A DNA stretch of 64,000 nucleotides from an uncultured Prevotella sp. (GTDB lineage Bacteria > Bacteroidota > Bacteroidia > Bacteroidales > Bacteroidaceae): assembly GCA_900545525.1 (NCBI GenBank), contig UQZX01000004.1, positions 76,633 through 140,632 on the forward strand, in the 5' to 3' direction. Shown piece by piece: positions 1 to 8,548 of the stretch (position 1 is its first letter; each line of letters starts with the position of its first letter). A program made the position numbers and the translations under genes. The notes beneath the pieces were generated by a model that was not told where the DNA came from, did no database searches, and saw nothing but the letters and a program-made list of their open reading frames with translations.

Positions 1-1147
1 GGAACAGACATGCCTTGAACATGGCATGTGTGAACAGGTGGAACATAGAAGCCATATAGCCAAGTTGCGCATGATTGTCGAGCACAGCCTCATGACCGGG
101 CAGGCAAACACCCAAAGCCACCATCATGAATGCAATCTGTGATATCGTAGAGAATGCAAGAACACGCTTGATGTCGCTCTGCGCACATGCAACAGCGGCT
201 GCATAGAAGGCCGTGAACACGCCTACATATACCACAATGCTCATCTGCTCCGGAGCGTATTCTATCCACAACGGGAACATACGTGCTATCTGGAACACAC
301 CGGCAACAACCATGGTTGCGGCATGTATGAGGGCACTGACAGGTGTAGGACCTTCCATGGCATCGGGCAACCATATATGCAACGGGAACATGGCACTCTT
401 ACCTGCACCGCCGATAAACATCAGCACAAGGGCTGTAGGTATGATGAAACCACCAGCTGCAACAGCCTTGACAACATCAACCGGGATGAAAGGCGCAGCG
501 CCGTTACCCATAACGATGTCTCCCGCGAACGAGAAACTGAACGAGTTAGTATAATAACCGAACAGCAATATACCGATGAGGAAGAACATATCGGCAAAGC
601 GCGTCACGATAAATGCCTTCTTAGAGGCTGCAACCGCTGCATGCAGAGGATAGTAGAAGCCGATGAGGAGGTATGAACTTACACCTACAAGCTCCCAGAA
701 TAGATACATCTGGAAGATGTTTGTAGCAACAACAAGTCCGAGCATCGACATCGTAAACAAACTGAGGAAAGCATAATAACGCTGAAATCCCTTCTCGCCG
801 TGCATGTATCCAAAAGAATAGATATGCACCATAAGGCTGACCGTAGAGATAACGATGAGCATCATCACCGATATCGGGTCGAGCAATATACCGAGGTCGA
901 AATTAAGCGCGCCCAATGGCAACCACGTAAAGTTGTATGGCACCAAAGTGGCAAAGGTGCCGTCGGCACCACGCCCTGCCGTGAAATAGCAGAAAGCCGT
1001 ATAATAAGAGAGCACGGTAACGATACCAAGCGAAGTGGTGCCGATAAGCCCTGCAACCTTATGAGACATCTTCATGCCGGCAAGTCCCAACACCACGAAT
1101 GTGAGAGCAGGCAGCAGAAGTATCAAAAATACAAAACTATAATCCAT
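1..1147 (-). CDS. nuoL: NADH-quinone oxidoreductase subunit L, 5' part only
   Basis: Membrane proton-pumping subunit of respiratory complex I. Translating from the ATG at 1145-1147 gives about 382 residues with no stop before the window edge, beginning MDYSFVFLILLLPALTF. Family full length is near 600-650 residues, so the C-terminal part, including the long lateral helix, lies outside. Visible signatures are the repeated antiporter-like membrane helices, the WELVGVSSYLLIGFY segment and the proton-antiporter core around HIWLPDAMEGPTPVSALIHA, with its conserved Lys just upstream (GGAGKSAMFPLH). It follows nuoK by 10 nt in one operon. Identity is secure; only the 3' end is unseen. Confidence 0.95.
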   Translation of the reverse strand, partial: MDYSFVFLILLLPALTFVVLGLAGMKMSHKVAGLIGTTSLGIVTVLSYYTAFCYFTAGRGADGTFATLVPYNFTWLPLGALNFDLGILLDPISVMMLIVISTVSLMVHIYSFGYMHGEKGFQRYYAFLSLFTMSMLGLVVATNIFQMYLFWELVGVSSYLLIGFYYPLHAAVAASKKAFIVTRFADMFFLIGILLFGYYTNSFSFSFAGDIVMGNGAAPFIPVDVVKAVAAGGFIIPTALVLMFIGGAGKSAMFPLHIWLPDAMEGPTPVSALIHAATMVVAGVFQIARMFPLWIEYAPEQMSIVVYVGVFTAFYAAAVACAQSDIKRVLAFSTISQIAFMMVALGVCLPGHEAVLDNHAQLGYMASMFHLFTHAMFKACLF

Positions 1148-1157
1148 AATCCAATAA

Positions 1158-1466
1158 TTAATTTTTCATGTTTTCAATACTGTTCACCTGATCGCTGTGG
1201 TAATTGCGGTAAACATTTATAATAATAGCTATAGCCACTGCCGATTCTGCCGCACTTACACCAATACTGAACAGTGTGAAGAAGAAACCTTCAAACTGAC
1301 CTGGGAAAAGAATGCGGTTGAAAGCAGCAAAGTTTATGTCTACAGAGTTGAGAATAAGCTCCACGGAAATAAGCATGGCTATCAAATTACGGCGCGTTAT
1401 AAAGCCAAATACACCGATAAAGAACAACAGTGCGGAAAGCACAAAGAAACATTCTACTGGTACCAT
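1158..1466 (-). CDS. nuoK: NADH-quinone oxidoreductase subunit K
   Basis: Small membrane subunit of complex I, 102 residues, the usual length of NuoK. Three hydrophobic helices are visible, with the family's conserved membrane glutamates in MLISVELILNSVDINF and in the third helix (SAAESAVAIAI). In E. coli these glutamates are needed for proton translocation. The gene lies 7 nt after nuoJ and 10 nt before nuoL, as expected for one transcript. Confidence 0.95.
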   Translation of the reverse strand: MVPVECFFVLSALLFFIGVFGFITRRNLIAMLISVELILNSVDINFAAFNRILFPGQFEGFFFTLFSIGVSAAESAVAIAIIINVYRNYHSDQVNSIENMKN

Positions 1467-1473
1467 ACTTATA

Positions 1474-1986
1474 TTACTCCTTTCTTGAAATTACTATTCC
1501 ACCTATTATACATGCCAGCAGGAACACCGAAATAAACTCGAACGGGAGTACATACTGGTATTTCTCCGACCCCATGAGCGCCGTTCCGACTGTTTTCATC
1601 GGCACTTCGACATCAGCCATCTGTGCCGACATGTCAATAAACTTGTTCTTAAGGAACACGCCAATAACCGTAACCAGACCTATGAGCGTTATAAGCGCGT
1701 ATGAAACAAAACGTCCTGGCTTGACACGCTCTGTAAGCCCCTGAAGAGTACGCTTGCTTACAAGCTGTATCGCAAAGATGTAAATCATCGTGACACCTCC
1801 GGCATATATGCTTATCTGAGCCGCCCCAAGGAACGTATAGTCAAGCAGGAAATAAAGTCCGGCAACACCAAAGAGCACAAAAAGCAAGAATGTCGCCGCA
1901 CGCATAATCCTCGTTGTAGTGACACACATCACCGCCGAACCTAGGATAACAACGGCAAGAACTGCAAATACTATCAAATTAGCCAT
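1474..1986 (-). CDS. nuoJ: NADH-quinone oxidoreductase subunit J
   Basis: Membrane subunit of complex I, 170 residues, with five predicted hydrophobic helices. The third helix region has YAGGVTMIYIFAIQL, matching the conserved NuoJ segment that carries the pi-bulge in structures of the complex. It lies between nuoI (15 nt upstream) and nuoK (7 nt downstream). The C-terminal tail after the last helix is very short (SRKE). Confidence 0.94.
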   Translation of the reverse strand: MANLIVFAVLAVVILGSAVMCVTTTRIMRAATFLLFVLFGVAGLYFLLDYTFLGAAQISIYAGGVTMIYIFAIQLVSKRTLQGLTERVKPGRFVSYALITLIGLVTVIGVFLKNKFIDMSAQMADVEVPMKTVGTALMGSEKYQYVLPFEFISVFLLACIIGGIVISRKE

Positions 1987-2001
1987 ATAATGTAATCCTC
2001 C

Positions 2002-2526
2002 TTATTTTGTACCTGTATTGAATTTACCTATCTCCATGTCAGCACCACCTTCTATAAGTTCAGGAAGCACAGGCTCGAACTTCTCCTTGTCAAGGTGCAG
2101 CACGAGGGAGTCTCTGCTGAAAGTGGAGTTCTCAAACTCGTTCACAAACTTTATGGCGTCTTGAGGACAAACATTTACACAAAGCTGGCAGAACATACAC
2201 TCACCGAGGTCGTACTGATAGTCAACGAGCTTGCGCTTTTTCTTTCCGTCAACCTCCACCATTTCCGACTTTATCGTTATAGTTCCGTTGGGACATGCCT
2301 TCTCACAAAGCGTACATGCAATACACTTGTTGTTTCCCTCCGCATCCTGCGGCATGATGAGCCTTCCGCGGTGGCGGCTTGCAACATGCAGCACAGTCTT
2401 GCGGTTTTCAGGATACTGCTCTGTCACCTTAGGCGTGAAATATTCGCGCCAGGTAACCCCCAGTCCGGTAAGGAGCGACTTAACCGCATCCTTTATACCT
2501 CCGAAATATGATTGATTATTTTCCAT
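2002..2526 (-). CDS. nuoI: NADH-quinone oxidoreductase subunit I (two 4Fe-4S clusters)
   Basis: Peripheral-arm ferredoxin-like subunit that carries electrons toward NuoB. The 174-residue product has two full CxxCxxCxxxCP motifs: CIACTLCEKACP near residues 68-79 and CMFCQLCVNVCP near 110-121, giving the two tetranuclear clusters of the family. Between them lies a basic stretch (VDGKKKRKL). It sits 13 nt after nuoH and 15 nt before nuoJ. Confidence 0.96.
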   Translation of the reverse strand: MENNQSYFGGIKDAVKSLLTGLGVTWREYFTPKVTEQYPENRKTVLHVASRHRGRLIMPQDAEGNNKCIACTLCEKACPNGTITIKSEMVEVDGKKKRKLVDYQYDLGECMFCQLCVNVCPQDAIKFVNEFENSTFSRDSLVLHLDKEKFEPVLPELIEGGADMEIGKFNTGTK

Positions 2527-2539
2527 TTTCCAATATCAT

Positions 2540-3625
2540 TTAAAAATGAAGCTCCAACGCTGCCACCACCGTCATAAGCACAAGATTGATAAGCGCCAGC
2601 GGCATAAGATATTTCCACTCCAGTTTCAGTATTTGGTCGATACGCAGGCGCGGATATGTCCACTTTATCCAAAGCAGTATCCACACAAGCAGGAATGTTT
2701 TGCCACAAAACCAGAAAAATCCAGGTATATAGTCAAGAACTGTATCTACCGAAGCAACACCAATGTGCAGTGGCATCCAGCCGCCGAGAAATACTGTAGA
2801 AGCAACACCTGCTATAATAAAGAGGTTAAGATATTCGGCAAGGTAGAAATATCCAAAGCCCATACCCGAATATTCCGTATGATAACCCGCCGTAAGCTCG
2901 CTCTCTGCCTCGGGAAGGTCGAACGGACCGCGGTTTGCCTCAGCATTACCTGCGATGAGGAACACCACCAATGCTATTATAGCAGGTATATGTCCCTTGA
3001 ATATCAGCCAACCGAAAGCATCACCCTGAGCCTCGACAATGCCCGACAGCTGCATAGTGCCGGTAAGCACTACAGCAGAAATAAGGCAAAGGCACAAAGA
3101 CATTTCATAAGAAATCATCTGCACGGCACCACGCATTGCAGACACAAGGCTGTACTTATTGTTAGAACTCCAACCTGCAAGGAACACTCCAACAACACCT
3201 ATACTCGATATTGCAGTAAGCAGGAAAATACCCACATTAAAGTCAAGAACGGCAGCACCCTTGTTCCACGGAAGAAAAGCAAAAGCACCCACCGACCCTA
3301 TAAGCACAAGGAAAGGTGCGATGATGTAAAGCAACTTGTCGGCCTTGTCTACAAAGAATATCTCCTTGATAAGCATCTTCAACACATCGGCAGGAACCTG
3401 CAACAGTCCCCAAAAGCCCACGCGCATCGGACCGAGACGGCACTGGAAGTAAGCACAAACCTTACGTTCCATAAATATAAGCACGATTGCTATGACGGCA
3501 TAAGCAGCAAGTATTATTACGCCCACAAGCACGCACTCAATCAGAATTGACAGGAAGTCACCGAGACCAAGAGTCTCACGGAGCAACGAGTCAAACCATG
3601 TTGTTATTAAACTGAAATCAAACAT
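2540..3625 (-). CDS. nuoH: NADH-quinone oxidoreductase subunit H
   Basis: Membrane subunit of complex I that forms much of the quinone entry site. The product has 361 residues and about eight membrane helices. The most conserved cytoplasmic loop is present as DLPEAESELTAGYHTEYSG, followed by the helix GMGFGYFYLAEYLNLFI. An N-terminal loop has the family's FMERKVCAYFQCRLGPMRVG. It lies 66 nt after nuoCD, the widest gap in the operon, which may allow differential translation. Confidence 0.95.
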   Translation of the reverse strand: MFDFSLITTWFDSLLRETLGLGDFLSILIECVLVGVIILAAYAVIAIVLIFMERKVCAYFQCRLGPMRVGFWGLLQVPADVLKMLIKEIFFVDKADKLLYIIAPFLVLIGSVGAFAFLPWNKGAAVLDFNVGIFLLTAISSIGVVGVFLAGWSSNNKYSLVSAMRGAVQMISYEMSLCLCLISAVVLTGTMQLSGIVEAQGDAFGWLIFKGHIPAIIALVVFLIAGNAEANRGPFDLPEAESELTAGYHTEYSGMGFGYFYLAEYLNLFIIAGVASTVFLGGWMPLHIGVASVDTVLDYIPGFFWFCGKTFLLVWILLWIKWTYPRLRIDQILKLEWKYLMPLALINLVLMTVVAALELHF

Positions 3626-3691
3626 ATATTTTCATGTTTTAAGGTTGCCCGCCGCACAACAACCAAGTGAAGCCATGCAGCGGCATTCCGT

Positions 3692-5251
3692 TTATCTATC
3701 AATATCAGGAATTACGTAATCTAATGTTGCACCCACAGAGATAAGGTCGGCTATCTTCTCACCGCGCAAAATCTCGTCCATAGCTGACACCAGCGGGAGT
3801 CCCATCGGGCGGAACTTCAAGCGGTAAGGACTCTTGTCACCACGGCTGTCAAGATATACGCCAATCTCGCCACGGCTTCCCTCACAGCTTGTATACCACT
3901 GTCCTTCCGGCACACGTATTATAGGTTTCTGCTTTATATAGAAATCGCCCGCCGGGATGTTGTCAATAAGCTGCTCTATTATGCGTACGCTCTGACGCAT
4001 CTCGTCAAGACGCACCTTGTAACGCGCAAAACAGTCACCCTCTGTATATGTAATCTCATCAAAGTCAACCTTGCCGTACATATCATAAGGATGGTTCTTG
4101 CGCACATCATTATGCCATCCGGCAGCACGCCCTGTACCACCGGTACATCCGTAAGAGATAGCATTCTCCTTTGAGAGCACGCCTACATTCTTAAAGCGGT
4201 TTTGAAGTATTACATTGCCTGTAAATACATCGTCATACTCCTTGAACATAGGTTTGATATACTCGCAGAGTTTCTTTACATTCTTCACAAAGTTGACATC
4301 AATGTCATCCTGCACGCCACCTATTCTATAATAGTTCTGTATGAGTCGTCCGCCCGTTGTCTCTTCCATGCAGTTGAGTACAGCCTCGCGGTCGCGCATA
4401 CCGAAGATGAACGCCGTAAGCGCGCCGAGGTCCTGCGCACAGCATCCGTAAAACAGCAAGTGGGAATCGAGACGCTGAAGCTCATCCATTATCGTACGGA
4501 TGTACTTGATACGGTCGGTAAGCTCCACGCCCATAGCCTCTTCTATCACAGAGCACAGCGCGTGGCGGTTCATCATCGCGCTCAGATAGTCCAGACGGTC
4601 GGTCAGCGCAAGTGTCTGAGGATATGTATATTCCTCGCACATCTTCTCCACACCGCGGTGAATGTACCCGCAATGAGGGTAAATCTTGCGTATTGTCTCA
4701 CCGTCGAGAATAGTCTGCAAACGGAGCACGCCGTGTGTTGCCGGGTGCTGCGGACCGATATTTATTACGTAGTCGTCATCCGTGAACAACTTATGTTGTG
4801 TTGCCACCAACGTACCGTCCGGCTTCAGGCTGTATTCCACCGTGAAGTCGGGTTCGTTGTCGTCTTCCAAAGAATAGCCTTCTTCCGCTTTGAAGTCCTT
4901 ACGGAAAGGATATCCCTTAAAGTCTGAACGCAGATACAGGCGGCGCATGTCTTTGTTGCCGAGGAATATTATGCCGTAGAAGTCGTAAACTTCACGTTCA
5001 AGCATCTCTGCACCTTTCCACAAATGGCTCACAGTCGGAATATATGCCTTGTCACGGTCGGAGGCAACGACCTTCACAGACATACGCTCATGTGTGGCTG
5101 TGTTCTCCAATATATAGATACATCCAAGCCCCTCTTCACCGAAGTCTTCTCCAACGACAGTAACAAGGAAGTCGAAATGTTTCTCAGTCTTAAGCTTCGC
5201 CATCTCCGCAGCGAAATCTTTCAAATCAAATACTTTATGCTCTAATTTCAT
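3692..5251 (-). CDS. nuoCD: NADH-quinone oxidoreductase, fused subunits C and D
   Basis: One 519-residue protein carrying both peripheral-arm subunits. Residues 1 to about 150 are NuoC-like, with the conserved REVYDFYGIIF and DMRRLYL. From about residue 160 the NuoD (49-kDa) part begins with NIGPQHPATHGVLRL, the segment that shapes the quinone pocket, and continues through GCTGGTGRAAGWHNDVR to the C-terminal LDYVIPDIDR. Fusion of C and D is known from several bacterial lineages, including Bacteroidota and Escherichia. nuoB lies 12 nt upstream. Confidence 0.95.
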   Translation of the reverse strand: MKLEHKVFDLKDFAAEMAKLKTEKHFDFLVTVVGEDFGEEGLGCIYILENTATHERMSVKVVASDRDKAYIPTVSHLWKGAEMLEREVYDFYGIIFLGNKDMRRLYLRSDFKGYPFRKDFKAEEGYSLEDDNEPDFTVEYSLKPDGTLVATQHKLFTDDDYVINIGPQHPATHGVLRLQTILDGETIRKIYPHCGYIHRGVEKMCEEYTYPQTLALTDRLDYLSAMMNRHALCSVIEEAMGVELTDRIKYIRTIMDELQRLDSHLLFYGCCAQDLGALTAFIFGMRDREAVLNCMEETTGGRLIQNYYRIGGVQDDIDVNFVKNVKKLCEYIKPMFKEYDDVFTGNVILQNRFKNVGVLSKENAISYGCTGGTGRAAGWHNDVRKNHPYDMYGKVDFDEITYTEGDCFARYKVRLDEMRQSVRIIEQLIDNIPAGDFYIKQKPIIRVPEGQWYTSCEGSRGEIGVYLDSRGDKSPYRLKFRPMGLPLVSAMDEILRGEKIADLISVGATLDYVIPDIDR

Positions 5252-5263
5252 GTCTCGCCTCCA

Positions 5264-5878
5264 TTATTTGTTAAAATCCTTGGGAACATCGGTCACAATG
5301 ATAGGTTTCTTTTCCTTGCGGTTCGCCCCGCCGAAGAACTTCTGAACCTTAATCTTACGCTGCAACTGCATCATTCCGTAGAGTATAGCCTCTGGACGCG
5401 GCGGGCATCCCGGCACATAAACGTCAACCGGCACAATCTCACCGATGCCCTTAACTACATGATAGCTGCTCTTAAAGGGGCCTCCGCTTATGGCGCATCC
5501 GCCAACGGCAACCACATACTTTGGTTCAGCCATCTGGTCGTAAAGGCGTTTGAACACTGGTGCCATCTTGTGCGTAATCGTTCCGGCACACATTATAAGG
5601 TCTGCCTGACGAGGTGAGTTGCGGCAAACTTCAAAGCCAAAACGTGCAAAGTCGTAACGCGCGCACCCCACAGCCATGAATTCGATACCGCAACAGCTTG
5701 TGGCAAACGTAAGAGACCACAGCGAGTTGCTTCGCCCCCAGTTTACAAGCTGGTCCAAAGAACCGGTAATAACGTTCACGCCGTTATCGTTCAGTTCATT
5801 TACTAATTCCTCAAGACTCTCATTGTCCTTAAACTCCCCGTAAGGAATACTTTTGATTGACGGCTTCTTTATTTCCAT
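5264..5878 (-). CDS. nuoB: NADH-quinone oxidoreductase subunit B
   Basis: Peripheral-arm subunit holding the last iron-sulfur cluster (N2) before quinone. The tandem cysteines are seen in [10 protein letters not shown], with the further cluster cysteines in VGGCAISGG and [10 protein letters not shown]. An upstream ATG at 5897-5899 would add seven residues (MAERSIG). I place the start at 5876-5878 ([10 protein letters not shown]) because it reduces the overlap with nuoA from 31 to 10 nt; the longer form cannot be excluded. An N-terminal extension of about 50 residues precedes the conserved core. Confidence 0.93.
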   Translation of the reverse strand: MEIKKPSIKSIPYGEFKDNESLEELVNELNDNGVNVITGSLDQLVNWGRSNSLWSLTFATSCCGIEFMAVGCARYDFARFGFEVCRNSPRQADLIMCAGTITHKMAPVFKRLYDQMAEPKYVVAVGGCAISGGPFKSSYHVVKGIGEIVPVDVYVPGCPPRPEAILYGMMQLQRKIKVQKFFGGANRKEKKPIIVTDVPKDFNK

Positions 5879-6219
5879 TCCAATGCTCCTTTCCGCCATG
5901 CGTATGCAAGGCCAAACACCAGTACCAACAAGAAGAACCCGATGCTGGCAAGAGCCATTGCACCAAATTCCTTAACTACTACAGCCCATGGATAGAGGAA
6001 AACGGTTTCCACATCAAACATGAGAAACAGTATCGCAAAAAGGTAATAGCCCACATGCACAGGTATCCACGATGAGCCGCGTGTAGGAATACCACACTCG
6101 AAAGGCTCGCCTTTTACCTTATTATATGAGCGCGGACCTATGATTTTAGCAATAACATAGGCTGCCGCTACCAATACGATAGCCGTAATCAAAACGGTAA
6201 TTAACAAGATAAAATACAT
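5869..6219 (-). CDS. nuoA: NADH-quinone oxidoreductase subunit A
   Basis: First gene of the nuo operon, 116 residues with three membrane helices. The loop between helices 1 and 2 shows the conserved [14 protein letters not shown], whose Cys lies in the quinone-channel loop of complex I. Helix 2 has [19 protein letters not shown], the usual NuoA signature. The 3' end overlaps nuoB. A Bacteroidota-type promoter lies about 45 nt upstream. Confidence 0.95.
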   Translation of the reverse strand: MYFILLITVLITAIVLVAAAYVIAKIIGPRSYNKVKGEPFECGIPTRGSSWIPVHVGYYLFAILFLMFDVETVFLYPWAVVVKEFGAMALASIGFFLLVLVFGLAYAWRKGALEWK

Positions 6220-6263
6220 ATATATATTGTATGATGATATTTAGACTTCTCTAAAAACGAGTG

Positions 6264-6271
6264 CAAAGGTA
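6264..6271 (-). promoter_or_regulatory. Promoter of the nuo operon (-7 element)
   Basis: On the minus strand this reads TACCTTTG, matching the Bacteroidota sigma-A -7 consensus TAnnTTTG, and it stands about 45 nt before the nuoA start. An A/T-rich stretch with TTATTTAC lies about 20 nt further upstream where the weak -33 TTTG element would be. The call rests on motif and position only. Confidence 0.65.
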
Positions 6272-6380
6272 CACATTTTATTGTAAATAAGGCATTATTA
6301 ACATTGTAAGTTTCTTTGTTTTTTGATTTATCTGCCGTTTGCTTTCAATATTTCCACATCATTACCATTAAAATGAAAGG

Positions 6381-6491
6381 TTCATCCGAATTTTGGAGTG
6401 ATACAAAGTCATTCCATCCTGCGGGCTGAAGGCCTGCAGGATGGTGCGCAAGGTTTCAATCAGTGTTGTATCACTCCGAATTTCGGATGAA
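6381..6491. repeat. Nested inverted-repeat element of 111 bp
   Basis: The outer arms are 6381-6406 and 6466-6491, 26 nt each, complementary at 24 of 26 positions and starting TTCATCCGAA. Inside is a second perfect 9-bp hairpin, CCATCCTGC at 6414-6422 against GCAGGATGG at 6436-6444. Transcribed, this would fold as a long stem with an inner stem-loop. It has the size and shape of a miniature palindromic insertion. No target duplication is clear, and it codes for nothing. Confidence 0.7.
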
Positions 6492-6554
6492 TCTGCTCTT
6501 TGTCCTTATTGTCGTGTGGAGGCGTAAGTCTCTGAGGCGTCTTGTCCATACCAT

Positions 6555-6642
6555 AAGAATATGGGCATAACTCATAGGTTTACGTGGCGTAAAGCAATGG
6601 TTTACGTGGCATGAAGCTGTGGTTTATAATACCATAATGGCT
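6555..6642. repeat. 22-nt-period degenerate tandem array (GGTTTACGTGGC type)
   Basis: Successive 22-nt units begin at 6555, 6577, 6599 and 6621. The units at 6577 and 6599 both start GGTTTACGTGGC. The one at 6555 keeps GGGCATAA in the same register, and the one at 6621 keeps only GGTTTA. TTTACG-TGG-CGTAAA in the first clear unit is itself palindromic. The period equals that of four other intergenic arrays in this window. Confidence 0.6.
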
Positions 6643-6816
6643 GGATATCAATAACTTATAATTCCACGGCGGTCATCATGGCAAACTGCACGAAAGTGTG
6701 AAACGTTGCAACGCTCCAGACAAATTCTCCAGAAGTCGGCATGTTGAAAACTTACGCATATACTCACCGGGCATTTAAACACAAACACCAGTGAAACGCT
6801 GCCCCATATTTATTCT

Positions 6817-7165
6817 TTAATACTTCTGTTTAAATTTCCACTTCTTCCAAACATCTACATCTGTCCACATCCACTTCTTCATTTGCATTTTATTTTTGGA
6901 TGACGGCATTATGTCTGAATAATAAAATCTATATTTCACAATTGTATCATGTTGGCATACTTTCAGTGGCTCTGAATTCGTATCAAATTCCAATCTTATT
7001 TTCAATGGCGGTTCTTGTTCCTGTCCACTTTATGTCTGAAAGAGTCTTTATATTTTTCTTATTATCTTTAAAAATCTTATTATTTAGATAAAATACAGGA
7101 ACGCAATTTATTAATAACATTGTCAATGACGACAATAATATTATTGCTGTATGTTTTTTAGTAGT
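6817..7165 (-). pseudogene. Remnant of a small lipoprotein-type gene, frameshifted
   Basis: The 3' part (6817-about 7030) reads through SGQEQEPPLKIRLEFDTNSE to a C-terminus rich in Trp and Lys. The 5' part in another frame reads ILLSSLTMLLINCVPVFY, which looks like a lipoprotein signal with its lipobox Cys. The two join only if a frameshift is allowed near 7030, where the downstream frame meets a TAA. The block 6891-6996 is nearly identical (2 differences in 106 nt) to 8776-8881 inside the neighbouring gene, so this is a decayed duplicate. No function can be assigned. Confidence 0.55.
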
Positions 7166-7250
7166 TCCATAATGTGAAAGTGTTTTTAGAGCCTGAATAA
7201 AAAAGCCCCACTGTTAAACTTATCGTAATCAAGAAAATATATCCTTTCAT
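7158..7250 (-). CDS. Very short open frame, possible signal-peptide remnant
   Basis: A 30-codon frame starting MKGYIFLITISLTVG, with a hydrophobic N-terminus. Its ATG overlaps the TGA of the preceding gene (ATGA at 7247-7250). DNA just before and after its end resembles the region upstream of the 8549-8914 gene, which suggests it is the 5' stump of a duplicated gene. It may not be translated into anything useful. Confidence 0.25.
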   Translation of the reverse strand: MKGYIFLITISLTVGLFYSGSKNTFTLWNY

Positions 7251-7708
7251 TTTATATTCATGTCAAATTTGCCTTCCGCGTTTCTTATTACAATCCATTT
7301 ACGGAATATTTCCTGTTTATGTATTTCGTCCCATGAATATCTCTTCGCATCTTTCCATCTTACCAAGAAGAAATAACAGGTGTCACAATTGCCGAACAAG
7401 TATTCAGCATTTATTGCACAAGTCGAATCAGGATATACAAAAGAATCGCTATTGGCAAATCCCCCTTTCCACAGAGAAACATTAGCAGTGTCGATATCGT
7501 TGACAGATAAAACATATGCCGGCTGTACAAGTAATTTCACACTATCAATATTATTATAGTGAGACGCCCCAATGAATAATGTATCATTAGTGCAATTTTT
7601 GAAGGTTGCAACAATCATTGTGTCAAACCCTGGTATACAAGACGATAATAGACAAAGGATTACGAAAGTCGCCTCTGACAGTTTAGCAGTCTTCTTTTTT
7701 ATGTTCAT
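7247..7708 (-). CDS. Putative lipoprotein of unknown function
   Basis: The 153-residue product starts MNIKKKTAKLSEATFV, followed by a hydrophobic run ending LLSSC, a fair lipobox with the Cys near residue 24. The mature part is polar, with pairs of cysteines (KNCTNDT, GNCDTC) and a C-terminal stretch rich in Trp and Lys (VRWKDAKRYSWDEIHKQ). I do not recognise a named domain. It lies 3 nt downstream of the broken gene at 7712-8445, in the string of small genes behind the RHS toxin-like gene. Such genes are often immunity or orphan-immunity genes; that role is inferred from position only. Confidence 0.6.
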   Translation of the reverse strand: MNIKKKTAKLSEATFVILCLLSSCIPGFDTMIVATFKNCTNDTLFIGASHYNNIDSVKLLVQPAYVLSVNDIDTANVSLWKGGFANSDSFVYPDSTCAINAEYLFGNCDTCYFFLVRWKDAKRYSWDEIHKQEIFRKWIVIRNAEGKFDMNIK

Positions 7709-7711
7709 ACA

Positions 7712-8445
7712 TCAATTAAATATGTTTTTGTTTTTATTCTGCAGCTTCAACTCTTTCTTTTTCTGTTTTATCAATTTCTTGTGAGCCTTCCAGTCTTCCT
7801 TGTTTTTCCAGAACCATTTCTTTTGTTTGATAAATGAGAATTCAGATGGCGGGAGTTCTGTTGCCGGATAAAAATGATATATATATTTATTCTTGCTTGC
7901 CACAGAGTGATCCGTTATTTTGCTTGCATTCCACTCGATGTCAGTTTCATCATAGAACTTTACCCTTATCAATTTAATAGTCTTTTCATCAATGATTTTA
8001 AATTCCAGGAGTCTCATTTTCCAAGCAAATTGCATATACTCAAAATCTTTTATGACAATGGTATCATTCTTCAATGAATAAAATCCATGAACTGCCCCCA
8101 AGACTTGCGGTTCCATGTATCAATATTTTGCAGCAGCTTTATGTTTGCCATATTCTGAAGGGTGTCTAAGACCTCTCTTTTAAATCCAAAACGGATAAAT
8201 GTCCCATCCTTATAAAAAAGTAAATTGTAAGGTAACATACGTTGGTCACCCCAAACGCTATCAATGTAATTTTCGTCTACAAAATATCCGTTAATATTCA
8301 ATTGGGATGACAGTCCTGTACTTTTCACTTCAAACATTTCCTGTTCTTTGATGGAAAACGTATAAGGATTAAACAACAGACTGATGCAGCCGTTCAAAAC
8401 AGGTATAATCAGAAAACATGCAAATATCTGTATTGATTTTTTCAT
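7712..8445 (-). pseudogene. Lipoprotein gene split by a one-base frameshift
   Basis: Two overlapping frames cover this stretch. The first (8071-8445) starts MKKSIQIFACFLIIPVLNGC, a clear lipoprotein signal, and runs to NRKSWGQ. The second (7712-8116) continues as AVHGFYSLKNDTIVIKDF to a Lys-rich end. They fuse perfectly if the G run (plus-strand C run 8095-8099, five bases) had six bases: codons for Ser-Trp-Gly-Ala-Val-His would then be continuous. The intact product would have about 244 residues. A sequencing slip, a real null allele or a switchable homopolymer are all possible. The molecular function is unknown. Confidence 0.65.
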
Positions 8446-8548
8446 TTCTTTTTCTTATATGTGGTGTCCTAAAAAAGTCCAAAAACAAGAGATGTAATAT
8501 AATCTAATGCTTAGCTTGACTTTCTTAGAACACCCGTTATTCATACTA

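Larger units (their letters stand above)
6220..6816. other. Non-coding stretch between nuoA and the lipoprotein island
   Basis: No credible gene is visible in these roughly 600 bases. They hold the nuo promoter, a nested inverted-repeat element (6381-6491) and a short array with 22-nt period (6555-6642). The remainder (about 6643-6816) shows no structure I can name. Confidence 0.6.

Noticed and set aside
4202..4927. 241-codon plus-strand frame inside nuoCD
   Set aside because: Antisense shadow of a clear gene; no motif or promoter.
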